A DNA stretch of 64,000 nucleotides from Streptomyces sp. NBC_00690 (GTDB lineage Bacteria; Actinomycetota; Actinomycetes; Streptomycetales; Streptomycetaceae). The notes under the pieces are model-generated. The model made no database searches and was not told the origin of the DNA. It saw only the letters and a list, made by a program, of their open reading frames with translations. Location: assembly GCF_036226685.1 (NCBI RefSeq), contig NZ_CP109009.1, forward strand, positions 7,095,501-7,159,500. The letters run 5' to 3'. Below are positions 53,265 to 60,996 of this stretch, one piece after another (position 1 is the stretch's first letter; each line of letters begins with the position of its first letter). The translations under genes were made by a program, and so were the position numbers.

Positions 53265-54911
53265 CTACCGGGGCATGTCCAACCGTCCCTCCCGTACGTC
53301 CTCCACAGTGATGTCATGGAGCCCTCCGTCCAACAGGAGCCAGCGCGTGACACCGATGGACTCCAGGAACGGCACATCGTGACTGGCCACGATCAGCGCC
53401 CCTTCGTAGGCGTCCAGTGCCGCGGTCAACCTGCGCACACTGGCCATGTCGAGATTGTTGGTTGGCTCGTCGAGCATCAACAGCTGTGGTGCGGGTTCCG
53501 CGAGGAGCAGTGCGGCGAGCGTCGCCCGGAAACGCTCCCCGCCCGAGAGGGTCCCCGCGAGCTGGTCCGCCCGCGCGCCACGGAACAGGAAGCGCGCGAG
53601 CTGCGCCCGGATTCGGTTGTTGGTCGCGGCCGGGGCGAATCGTGCCACGTTCTCCACGACGGTCAGTTCATCGACGAGGACGTCGAGCCGTTGCGGAAGG
53701 AAGCGCAGGGGGACCTCCGTGTCCGCCTGGCCCGAGACCGGTTCCACCTCGCCCGCGATCGTGCGCAGCAACGTGGTCTTGCCCGCGCCGTTGCGACCCA
53801 CCAGGGCGACCCGCTCGGGACCACGCAACTCGAACTCGCCCTGGAACGGAGCTCCATAGCGCAGCTCCAACTCCGTGAGCCGCAGTACCCCCCGACCCGG
53901 ATGGACCTGGGTGTAGGGGAGCTCGATGCGGATCTCATCGTCGTCCCGGACCGCTTCCACGGCTTCGTCGAGCCGTTCCTTGGCCTCCGCCAGCTTTCCG
54001 GCGTGCATGATCTGGTGCTTGCCCGCGCTCACCTGCGCCGACCGTTTGCGCTCGCCCATCACGATCTTGGGTTCGCGCTTGGTGTCGTACATCTTCTGGC
54101 CGTAGCGCTTGCGGCGGGTCAGCTTCACCTGGGCCGCCGCCAACTCGCGCTTCTGCCGCTGGACGTCCGCCTCCGCGACCCGGACCATGCGCTCGGCCGC
54201 CTCCTGCTGTGTCGCGAGCGCCTCCTCGTACGCGGAGTAGTTCCCTCCGTACCAGGCGACCTCCCCTTCGCGCAGGTCGGCGATCTGGTCCACCCGTTCC
54301 AGGAGTTCGCGATCGTGGCTGACCACCACCATCACACCGGACCAGGAGTCCACGGTGTCGTACAACCGCCGTCGCGCATGGAGGTCCAGGTTGTTCGTCG
54401 GTTCGTCGAGCAGCAGGACGGCGGGTCGAGCCAGTGTCAGTGCGGCGAGGCGCAACAACACGCCCTCCCCGCCCGACACCTCGCCGAGCGTACGGTCGAG
54501 TCCGATGCGGCCGAGGCCGAGTTGGTCGAGCGTCGCACGGGCCCGCTCCTCGATGTCCCAGTCGTCCCCCACCGTGGTGAAGTTCTCCTCGCTCGCTTCA
54601 CCCGCCTCGATGGCGTGCAGCGCATTGCGTTTCGCCGCGATGCCCAGGACGTCGTCGACGCGCAGCGCCGTGTCGAGCACCACGTTCTGCGGGAGGTAGC
54701 CGACCTCGCCCATCGTGCGGACCGTGCCCTCAGTGGGGGTGAGGTCCGCGGCGATCAGTTTGAGCAGGGTCGACTTCCCCGAACCGTTGAGCCCGATGAG
54801 CCCGGTGCGGCCCGGGCCGACCGAAAGGTGGAAGTCGTCGAAGACCGCCGTTCCGTCCGGCCAGGCGAAGGAGAGGGCGGAGCAGGTGATGAATGTGGGG
54901 GCAGTAGACAT
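53265..54911 (-). CDS. ABC-F family ATPase
   Basis: A 548-aa protein, ATG with GGAGG upstream. It has two ABC domains without membrane segments (G-L-N-G-S-G-K-S-T, V-S-G-G-E and L-L-L-D-E-P-T-N-N-L-D; then G-R-N-G-A-G-K-T-T, L-S-G-G-E-R and L-M-L-D-E-P-T-N-N-L-D), joined by a charged helical linker at about 240-325. ABC-F proteins act on the ribosome, some as translation factors, some protecting against ribosome-targeting antibiotics. A strong promoter and a 210-nt leader with a mini-ORF precede it, as is common for inducible resistance ABC-Fs. The UvrA-like gene follows 107 bp downstream. Confidence 0.93.
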   Translation of the reverse strand: MSTAPTFITCSALSFAWPDGTAVFDDFHLSVGPGRTGLIGLNGSGKSTLLKLIAADLTPTEGTVRTMGEVGYLPQNVVLDTALRVDDVLGIAAKRNALHAIEAGEASEENFTTVGDDWDIEERARATLDQLGLGRIGLDRTLGEVSGGEGVLLRLAALTLARPAVLLLDEPTNNLDLHARRRLYDTVDSWSGVMVVVSHDRELLERVDQIADLREGEVAWYGGNYSAYEEALATQQEAAERMVRVAEADVQRQKRELAAAQVKLTRRKRYGQKMYDTKREPKIVMGERKRSAQVSAGKHQIMHAGKLAEAKERLDEAVEAVRDDDEIRIELPYTQVHPGRGVLRLTELELRYGAPFQGEFELRGPERVALVGRNGAGKTTLLRTIAGEVEPVSGQADTEVPLRFLPQRLDVLVDELTVVENVARFAPAATNNRIRAQLARFLFRGARADQLAGTLSGGERFRATLAALLLAEPAPQLLMLDEPTNNLDMASVRRLTAALDAYEGALIVASHDVPFLESIGVTRWLLLDGGLHDITVEDVREGRLDMPR

Positions 54912-55081
54912 GGAGCCTCCGGGTTGCTTGGTTCGTACAAGGCAGCAACGGGAGACACCGGGGTACGTGCGAGGACACGCCGGAAGGGGGGATACGCCGG
55001 GCGGTCAGGACGGCTCATGGGGCCGAGGTCGCACGCGCTGCACACCTGCCGGAACGGCGGTGGCACACGGTGTCTCAGACC

Positions 55082-55108
55082 TCAGACGAGCAACGTCCTT
55101 CTCCTCAC
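55082..55108 (-). CDS. Putative regulatory mini-ORF in the ABC-F leader
   Basis: Within the leader, GTG-AGG-AGA-AGG-ACG-TTG-CTC-GTC-TGA could encode M-R-R-R-T-L-L-V. Alternatively the internal GGAGAAGG serves as a ribosome site for TTG-CTC-GTC-TGA (55082-55093), a three-residue peptide. A ribosome site with an immediate stop, well upstream of the real gene, suggests translational attenuation. Confidence 0.35.
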   Translation of the reverse strand: MRRRTLLV

Positions 55109-55129
55109 GAGCGGCAATGGAACGGTCCC

Positions 55130-55159
55130 ACCGTAAGAAGGGCCGGGTGGGACTGTCAA
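55130..55159 (-). promoter_or_regulatory. Promoter for the ABC-F gene
   Basis: A consensus -35 TTGACA (plus-strand 55154-55159) and -10 TACGGT (55130-55135) with an 18-nt spacer face the ABC-F gene. Predicted start of transcription is near 55123, giving a leader of about 210 nt. Confidence 0.7.
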
Positions 55160-55376
55160 TGCAATATCGATGCGCCCGGAGACCGAGTCGGTGCTGATCC
55201 GAATGAGCCGGCCGGTTGTACCCGGGTGGGTCGGCAGGGCGCGGGGCCGCCCTCCTCCCGGCTGGCTCGTGTCTGACGAAGGGCGTGTCCGCCGGCAGAG
55301 CAGGCAGGACGCGTCAGACATGGCCCAAGGGCTGGCCCGTACTGCCTGGCGCCCGCCGAGCATTGCGGGACAGCCC

Positions 55377-55799
55377 TCAGCGGCCGTTGCGCAGCAACTC
55401 GGAAAGGCCCTGGTCGAGGTTGAGGTACTGGTACTCCCGCCCCCAGGGCACCGCACCCTGCGCCCTTCGCAGGAATCGGCGCAGCTCACCGGTGCGCAGA
55501 TGCACGATCGCCACCCCTTGGGGCGCACGGAACTCCACGGCCGTACGGTCGTAGCCGTACGGCCTTACGCGTACATCGCCGACTCCGGACGGTGCGCTGA
55601 CCCCTGCCGCGAGCAGCTCTCGTCCAAAGGCCCAGGTGACCTCGGAGTCCTCCAAGGTCGCGGGCGCCGGGAAATGCATCCGAACGGCAAAAGGGTCTCT
55701 TGAGTCATAACGCAGCGTCACCGGGACGGTCGCCATGCGGGGCGCTGAAGCGACCAGACGCGCCTGGAGGGCCTGCTCGATGACGGTGACGGTCGACAA
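55377..55799 (-). CDS. SsgA-family sporulation/cell-division regulator
   Basis: 140 aa from a TTG at 55799, chosen because AAAGGAG lies 7 nt upstream; the GTG nine bases later is possible. The normal family size (130-145 aa) supports this over the longer frame. Family features are V-P-V-T-L-R-Y-D-S-R-D-P-F-A-V, T-W-A-F-G-R-E-L-L-A-A-G, G-D-V-R-V-R-P and V-E-F-R-A-P-Q-G-V-A. SsgA-like proteins exist only in morphologically complex actinobacteria, where they control septum placement and spore-wall synthesis; this supports the Streptomyces assignment. Confidence 0.93.
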   Translation of the reverse strand: MSTVTVIEQALQARLVASAPRMATVPVTLRYDSRDPFAVRMHFPAPATLEDSEVTWAFGRELLAAGVSAPSGVGDVRVRPYGYDRTAVEFRAPQGVAIVHLRTGELRRFLRRAQGAVPWGREYQYLNLDQGLSELLRNGR

Positions 55800-55982
55800 G
55801 AGAATGCTCCTTTGCACATGGTCGGCTCGCGCCTCACTCACAGGGGTGAAGACGTGGGAATCGGCCATCGCGTGCATCGTGGAGCTGCGTGAGTTGTGTC
55901 ACCGATGCGCCGATCGGACTCGGGTGCGGCTGGCAGGGGCCTGGTCCTGCGTACACCGTCGCGCTCCGCTTCGGTCAACTGG

Positions 55983-56387
55983 TCAGTCCGTGCCGCAGCG
56001 GCCCGAATGGTCGCAGTACGGTTGGTTTTCGCTCGCTCCGCAGCCACAGAGAGTCACTCTGGTTTCCTGGCTGTCGCCCTCCTCCGACCGGACGATCAGA
56101 TCGCCCCGGAGCACCAGTTGCCCCACTGCGGTGGTAGTGACCAGGGTGGGTCGGTCGGGCTCCTCGTCCGTGCCGTCGACGTACTGGTAGCGCAGGGCTC
56201 CGGAAGGGCAGCGGCGCACCACCTCGGCGACCTGGTCCGCCGGTGCGTCGTCCGGGGAGATCCAGGGGCGCCGTTCGAGGTCGAAGACCTCGGACAGGCC
56301 CCGGATGCACTCGGCGGCATGGAGACAGAGCCGGGGCGCAAAGGTCACGGTGATCTCCCGGCCGGTGTACTCCTTGGGCTGGGCCAT
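55983..56387 (-). CDS. Ferredoxin-like (4Fe-4S) plus CDGSH-type iron-sulfur protein
   Basis: 134 aa from the ATG at 56387. The N-terminal module has C-L-H-A-A-E-C and R-C-P-S-G-A-L, typical of the Fer4_19 family. The C-terminal module has C-G-C-G-A-S-E-N-Q-P-Y-C-D-H-S-G. This fits the CDGSH frame C-x-C-x2-S-x3-P-x-C-D, except that the usual histidine (C-D-G-S-H) is glycine, with a histidine two positions earlier. Cluster type may therefore differ. The role is probably electron transfer or redox sensing; partners are unknown. Confidence 0.88.
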   Translation of the reverse strand: MAQPKEYTGREITVTFAPRLCLHAAECIRGLSEVFDLERRPWISPDDAPADQVAEVVRRCPSGALRYQYVDGTDEEPDRPTLVTTTAVGQLVLRGDLIVRSEEGDSQETRVTLCGCGASENQPYCDHSGRCGTD

Positions 56388-56494
56388 GGTTCCAGCGTAG
56401 GAACGGGGGCCGCGGCCCGCACCCGGGAGCGCCCGCCGGCGAGGCCGGATCGCGCCCTGGACGGGCCGAGGCCGCTGGGCTAGCTTCCAGCGCC

Positions 56495-57613
56495 ATGACC
56501 TCCATGGGGAAGACGAGACGGTTGGTGTCGATGGGGCTGGGTGCAGCCGTGCTCGCCGCCTTCCTGCTGACTCCGGCGCAAGCGGCGCCCGTCGGCAACG
56601 ACCACCAGACCGCCAGCGGGCACGACGAGCGAACCCCACGCGCGACGATCTGGAGCCTGAAGGGCACCGGCACCGACGTACGGTTCCGCGGGCTCGCCGC
56701 GGTCAGCCGCACCACCGCCTGGGTAGCCGGTTCCAAGGGCACGGTGCTGCGCACTGCCGATGCCGGTCGCACCTGGCGAAACGTCTCACCACCAGGTGCC
56801 GAGGGGCTGGAGTTCCGCGATGTCGAGGCGTTCGACCAGCGCAGGGCAGTGGTACTCGCCATCGGGGAGGGCGAGGCGTCCCGCATCCTGCGCACCAGCG
56901 ACGGCGGAGCCACCTGGTCCGAGTCCTTCCGCAACTCGGACCCGCGGGCCTTCTACGACTGCGTGACCTTCTTCGACAGCCGCCATGGACTCGCCCTGAG
57001 TGACCCGGTGGACGGCGCGTTCCGCATCCTCTCCACCCGCGACGGCGGACGCTCCTGGCGCGTGCTCCCCAGCGCCGGAATGCCCCCCGCCCAGCAGGGT
57101 GAAGCGGGCTTTGCGGCCAGCGGCCAGTGCCTGGTCAGCTCCGGCCCCCGCGATGCGTGGTTCGCGACCGGAGGAGGCGCGACGGCCAGGGTCTTCCACT
57201 CCGCCGACCGGGGCTTGACCTGGTCGGTCTCCGAATCCGGCGTCCCCGCCGCCGATCCCGCCCGGGGAGTGTTCGCCCTCGCCTTCCACGGCCGTGGACA
57301 CGGCCTGGCGGTCGGCGGCGACTACCGCACCGGCCAGCCGTCGCCGCAGGCCGCCGCCGTGAGCCGGGACGGCGGACGGAACTGGCGGCCCTCGACGACC
57401 CCGCCGCCCGCCTATCGATCCGGTGTGACCTGGCTGCCCCGCACCTCGGTCGCGGCGCTCGCCGTCGGCCCGACCGGCACGGATCTGACCGTGGACGGAG
57501 GCAGGAACTGGCACACCGTCGACAACGGCTCGTACGACACCGTCGACTGCGCCGCGGACACCGGCTGCTGGGCTTCGGGGGAGAAGGGCAGGGTCGCCCG
57601 GCTGGAACCGTAG
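56495..57613 (+). CDS. Secreted YCF48/sialidase-like beta-propeller protein
   Basis: A 372-aa protein with a signal peptide at residues 1-31 (hydrophobic core then A-Q-A-A). The mature part has repeated Asp-box motifs (for example S-x-D-x-G-x-T-W: A-D-A-G-R-T-W, S-D-G-G-A-T-W, R-D-G-G-R-S-W, A-D-R-G-L-T-W, D-G-G-R-N-W), indicating a seven-bladed propeller. Enzymatic sialidase residues are not evident, so it is probably a binding or scaffold protein. The gene is monocistronic and is followed by 18-bp tandem repeats. Confidence 0.9.
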   Translation: MTSMGKTRRLVSMGLGAAVLAAFLLTPAQAAPVGNDHQTASGHDERTPRATIWSLKGTGTDVRFRGLAAVSRTTAWVAGSKGTVLRTADAGRTWRNVSPPGAEGLEFRDVEAFDQRRAVVLAIGEGEASRILRTSDGGATWSESFRNSDPRAFYDCVTFFDSRHGLALSDPVDGAFRILSTRDGGRSWRVLPSAGMPPAQQGEAGFAASGQCLVSSGPRDAWFATGGGATARVFHSADRGLTWSVSESGVPAADPARGVFALAFHGRGHGLAVGGDYRTGQPSPQAAAVSRDGGRNWRPSTTPPPAYRSGVTWLPRTSVAALAVGPTGTDLTVDGGRNWHTVDNGSYDTVDCAADTGCWASGEKGRVARLEP

Positions 57614-57667
57614 CGACCGAAGGCACCGAGACGACCTAAAGCACCGAGACGACCGAAAGCACCGAGG
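57614..57667. repeat. Three 18-bp tandem repeats directly after a stop codon
   Basis: Units of CGACCGAAAGCACCGAGA with one or two changes each begin at the base after the stop of the Asp-box gene. They do not form a clear hairpin. Confidence 0.8.
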
Positions 57668-57768
57668 CGGTCGGGACCGAAGTGGGCGAAAGGCTCCGAC
57701 CGCTGCCCGTGCCCGTGACCAACCAAGGCGGGGGCGAAGGCGCAGGACAGCCTCCGACCCGCCCTGGG

Positions 57769-58068
57769 CTAGGACCTGGGCTGCTGACGGTAGGGGGCGA
57801 GTTCCGGAACCGTCCGCGTGGCGATGAACTCCGTGATCCGGTACGCACACACCCCGCCGGTGGTGAAGGGGTCGTCCGCGGCGATCCTCTCGATCTGCTC
57901 ACGGTCGTTGCCCACCGCCAGGATCACCCCGCCGTCGCGCGGGTCCTTCCGCCCGGACGCCAGGAAGACGCCCTTCTCGTACCAGGTGTTCAGCCAGGTC
58001 AGATGCGCGTCCATCAGCTCATCGGCCCGCTCCGAGCCACCCGTGTACGTCAACTCCAGTACGAACAT
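57769..58068 (-). CDS. YciI-family protein
   Basis: 99 aa from the ATG at 58068. The YciI fold (dimeric ferredoxin-like) is shown by M-F-V-L-E-L-T-Y, R-A-D-E-L-M-D-A-H-L-T-W-L and D-D-P-F-T-T-G-G-V. The conserved His-Asp pair (A-H, D-P-F) is present. Function across the family is poorly defined. It is convergent with the Asp-box gene and divergent from the next. Confidence 0.92.
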   Translation of the reverse strand: MFVLELTYTGGSERADELMDAHLTWLNTWYEKGVFLASGRKDPRDGGVILAVGNDREQIERIAADDPFTTGGVCAYRITEFIATRTVPELAPYRQQPRS

Positions 58069-58159
58069 GGCCGTCAGGCTACGCCACGGACTCATCGTGC
58101 ACCGGGGCGGACGACGGTGTGGTGGCCGACTGGCAGGACTGTCGGTGCCGTGTGCTTCC

Positions 58160-58663
58160 ATGCCCGTCATGGATGACTCACCCGGCATATGGATCACTGC
58201 GGTTCCGGCGTTCGACCCGGACGACATCGGTGTGCTGCTCGCCCTCGACGAGGGATCGGCCGACCCCGGTGAGCGCATGGTCTCCGTGCTGCTCAACCGC
58301 GGCCACGAGGGGGAGGAGGGAGTGTTCTACCTGCTGCCGCACGACCTGTCGGCACGGTACGAGCGCACCGGCGACCGGCTTGCGGTCAGCCTTATGGCCT
58401 CCCGGCAGGTGCTCCTCCACGATCTGGCCGATCACCCGGGCGGATTGGCTGAGCAGTTGGCCGACCTCCCGTGCGATGCCGCCGACGAGGATCGGGTGGC
58501 CCTGATACGCAGGGAGATCGCGACCGACTTCGTGCCCGCCGAAGTGGACGGTGACAAACAGGCCGTACTCCTCATCGACCACGCGGGACCGGCCGTGCTC
58601 GAAGAACTCTTCGCCCGGTTCGACGAGGGGGAGGCCGGTATCGCCGTCCTGAACGCCGATTGA
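58160..58663 (+). CDS. Protein of unknown function (about 167 aa)
   Basis: ATG at 58160, or more simply the ATG at 58169 (164 aa); neither has a strong ribosome site. The protein is acidic, alpha/beta in appearance, with no membrane segment. The segment E-E-G-V-F-Y-L-L-P-H-D-L-S and the ending V-L-L-I-D-H-A-G-P-A-V-L-E-E-L look structured. Family not recognised. Its stop lies in the first unit of a 9-bp tandem repeat (58658-58684). Confidence 0.6.
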   Translation: MPVMDDSPGIWITAVPAFDPDDIGVLLALDEGSADPGERMVSVLLNRGHEGEEGVFYLLPHDLSARYERTGDRLAVSLMASRQVLLHDLADHPGGLAEQLADLPCDAADEDRVALIRREIATDFVPAEVDGDKQAVLLIDHAGPAVLEELFARFDEGEAGIAVLNAD

Positions 58664-58684
58664 CCCGATTGACCCGATTGACCC
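58658..58684. repeat. Three 9-bp tandem repeats spanning a stop codon
   Basis: GATTGACCC is repeated three times, followed by a diverged GACTGGGCC. The first unit contains the TGA stop of the preceding gene, and each later unit repeats an in-frame TGA. Confidence 0.85.
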
Positions 58685-58755
58685 GACTGGGCCCGGCTGA
58701 GCCCGACAGAAACCTCTGAACCGAGATCACCACAGCCCCTACGCTGAGGCGCACC

Positions 58756-59481
58756 ATGAAGATCATTGACGTGCCCGCCGACTGGCCTGCCGACGAGAGC
58801 ACCGCCCTGGCGGTTCAAGACGCACTGCGGGATCGACTCGTCCTGGACGAACCGGGACCGGAGCCCGGCACCGGACGCGTGACGGGCGTGGACGTGGCCT
58901 ACGACGACGACCTCGATCTCGTCGCCGCGGCAGCCGTCGTCCTCGATGCCCGCACCCACACGGTCATCGAGGAGAGCACCGCGGTGTGCAGGGTCGCCTT
59001 CCCCTACGTACCCGGTCTCCTGGCCTTCCGGGAGATCCCCGCCGTACTCGGCGCGCTGGCCGCACTGGCGGGTGATCCGGGGCTGCTCGTGTGCGACGGC
59101 TACGGGCGGGCGCACCCACGGAGGTTCGGCCTCGCGAGCCATCTGGGCGTGGTGACGGGACTGCCCAGCATCGGTGTGGCCAAGAACCCGTTCGTCTTCA
59201 GCCATCCGGAACCCGGTCCGCACCGCGGCGATACGGCGCCCTTGATCGCCGACGACGGCGAGGAGGTCGGCCGCGCACTACGCACCCAGGACCGGGTGAA
59301 GCCCGTGTACGTATCGGTCGGACACCGGACCTCTCTCGACCACGCCTGCGCCCACACTCTCCGGTTGGCGTCCCGCTTCCGGCTTCCGGAGACCACACGC
59401 CGGGCCGATCGGCTCTGCCGCGATGCCCTTGCCGAGGCCGTCTCCTCCGTGGCTCCTACGGAGTCCGGCCGTGGTGTCTGA
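58756..59481 (+). CDS. nfi: Endonuclease V (deoxyinosine 3' endonuclease)
   Basis: A 241-aa protein, ATG start. It cleaves near deoxyinosine in damaged DNA (or inosine in RNA). Catalytic residues are visible: D46 in G-V-D-V-A-Y, E93 in F-P-Y-V-P-G-L-L-A-F-R-E, D114 in V-C-D-G-Y-G-R-A-H-P-R-R and the later G-V-A-K-N. The Y wedge is present in P-Y-V-P-G. Length is typical. The last codons are part of a 19-bp duplication that continues past the stop. Confidence 0.96.
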   Translation: MKIIDVPADWPADESTALAVQDALRDRLVLDEPGPEPGTGRVTGVDVAYDDDLDLVAAAAVVLDARTHTVIEESTAVCRVAFPYVPGLLAFREIPAVLGALAALAGDPGLLVCDGYGRAHPRRFGLASHLGVVTGLPSIGVAKNPFVFSHPEPGPHRGDTAPLIADDGEEVGRALRTQDRVKPVYVSVGHRTSLDHACAHTLRLASRFRLPETTRRADRLCRDALAEAVSSVAPTESGRGV

Positions 59482-59506
59482 GCCCGAGCCGTGGTGTCTG
59501 AGCCCG
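59468..59506. repeat. 19-bp direct duplication across the endonuclease V stop
   Basis: GCCGTGGTGTCTGAGCCCG occurs at 59468-59486 and 59488-59506. The first copy holds the end of the gene and its TGA; the second repeats the same 3' end out of frame. Confidence 0.85.
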
Positions 59507-59530
59507 CCCGGTCCGCGAGCGGCCGAGGTC

Positions 59531-60730
59531 TCAGCAGCGGGCCGCCACCCGAAAGCGGATGCCCGCCGTCTGGAGCCGTTCCAACAACGCGTCGCCCATG
59601 GCGACCGCCGGTGTCAGCTGTCCCGAGCGGTTCGGCAACGGGTCGAAGGCCAGCGACAGCGCGGACTCCGCGAAGATCTTCGCCGTCTCGTCGTAGCCAG
59701 GGTCTCCCCCCGACACCTCCGTGTAGACCTTCCGCCCGCCTCCCTCGCCCACGAAGCGCACCGAGAACCAACTCCTGGCCCGACGCTCCTCGGTGGGACC
59801 ATCGCCCGGTTTGACCACCGTCGAGAACCACCTTCGGGCCGCGGGGAGTTGGGCGAGCCCCACCAGGGTGCCCACGGCGGCCACCCCGCCCAGGGCCACC
59901 GGGAGCGAGTTCACCGCCGCGTAGTGCCGGTAGCGGAAGTCCGGGCCGTAGCGGGGGAGCGCACGGGCCGAACGCGCGACGATCTGCGGATCGATCAGCG
60001 GTAGCGGCAGCGCCCAGGCGCCCGTTTCCCGACTGAACCGGGGACCCCCCATCGGCGACCGGGCCCGTCGCCCCACCAGCCGCGGCTCGTGCAACCTGCG
60101 CTCCCGCGCAGCCTGCAACGACTGCCTTGCCCGACCCAGCACATTGAGTGCCGATGCGAGGGTGCCGCCGGAGAACGCGGCACGGGTACGAACGAACCCG
60201 TCCACCTTCAACGGCACGCCTTCGGGAAGCTCGCGGACGGTGAAGTAGACACCGAGATCGTGTGGCACGGAGTCGAACCCGCAGGCGTGGACCAGTCGGG
60301 CGCCGGTCTCCCGGGCCCGCGCATCGTGGCGCACGAACATCAGATCGACGAACTCCGGCTCCCCGGTGAGGTCGAGGTAGTCGGTGCCGGCATCGGCGCA
60401 GGCGGCCACCAACCGTTCCCCGTGCCAGAGGTAGGGGCCGACGGTCGATGCCACCACCCTCGCGGAGGCGGCGAGTTCACCGATCGCCCGGGTGTCGTCA
60501 GACGCCGCCACGATGAGGGGGAGCTCTGCACACTCGGGATGCTGTACGGAGAGGGAATCGCGCAGTTGTTCAAGTTTCTGTCGATTGCGGCCGGCAATGG
60601 CCCAGCGGCATCCCTCGGGTGCGTGTCGGGCGAGGTAACGGGCGGTGAGTTCGCCGACGAACCCGGTCGCTCCGAAGATCACGATGTCATGGGGACGCAC
60701 TGTGCCGCCGGTCCCGTTCTGGCTGTTCAC
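59531..60730 (-). CDS. Saccharopine dehydrogenase-like/trans-acting enoyl reductase family protein
   Basis: 399 aa from the GTG at 60730 (GGAGGAACCA upstream). The N-terminal Rossmann fold has I-V-I-F-G-A-T-G-F-V-G and A-I-A-G-R-N. Then come S-T-V-G-P-Y, D-L-T-G-E-P-E and H-A-C-G-F-D-S-V-P-H-D, a set typical of the mycobacterial Rv2953-type enoyl reductase/saccharopine dehydrogenase-like family. A membrane-associated hydrophobic patch occurs around 295-315 (L-P-V-A-L-G-G-V-A-A-V-G). It probably reduces an acyl chain in lipid metabolism; the precise substrate is unknown. It is divergent from the acyl-CoA genes. Confidence 0.9.
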   Translation of the reverse strand: MNSQNGTGGTVRPHDIVIFGATGFVGELTARYLARHAPEGCRWAIAGRNRQKLEQLRDSLSVQHPECAELPLIVAASDDTRAIGELAASARVVASTVGPYLWHGERLVAACADAGTDYLDLTGEPEFVDLMFVRHDARARETGARLVHACGFDSVPHDLGVYFTVRELPEGVPLKVDGFVRTRAAFSGGTLASALNVLGRARQSLQAARERRLHEPRLVGRRARSPMGGPRFSRETGAWALPLPLIDPQIVARSARALPRYGPDFRYRHYAAVNSLPVALGGVAAVGTLVGLAQLPAARRWFSTVVKPGDGPTEERRARSWFSVRFVGEGGGRKVYTEVSGGDPGYDETAKIFAESALSLAFDPLPNRSGQLTPAVAMGDALLERLQTAGIRFRVAARC

Positions 60731-60906
60731 TGGTTCCTCCGCCCTCGCGCCGGTGTCCACGGCAGCCGAGGCTAGCGTGGACGCGTGGACCGAAAGAAGA
60801 CGGGCTTGCCGTGGGCGATCCGGGCTCTGTCGGAGCCGGGCGGCGGCACCCGGTCGGGTCCGTCGAAGAGACGCGCCCGGCGCCCGGGCGGGAACCTTGT
60901 CACGAG

Positions 60907-60920
60907 TGGAACGCGTTCTT
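60907..60920. promoter_or_regulatory. KstR-like palindrome upstream of the acyl-CoA genes
   Basis: TGGAACGCGTTCTT contains the perfect palindrome GAACGCGTTC (60909-60918). It fits TnnAACnnGTTnnA, the box of KstR-type TetR repressors of sterol/fatty-acid breakdown, except at the last position. It lies 77 bp before the CoA-transferase start in a divergent promoter. Confidence 0.5.
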
Positions 60921-60996
60921 ACCATCACCGATGTCGCATCAGTTCTGTCATACCTTCGCATCTGTCATATCCGTTCCATCTACTGCTGGGAGCCCG

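Larger units (their letters stand above)
54912..55376. other. Leader and intergenic region between the ABC-F and SsgA-like genes
   Basis: 465 bp without a full-size gene. It contains the ABC-F promoter, mini-ORF and untranslated leader, including an adjacent duplication CTCAGACCTCAGAC (55074-55087). The stretch from 55160 to 55376 is featureless apart from possible terminator sequence for the SsgA-like gene. Confidence 0.5.
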
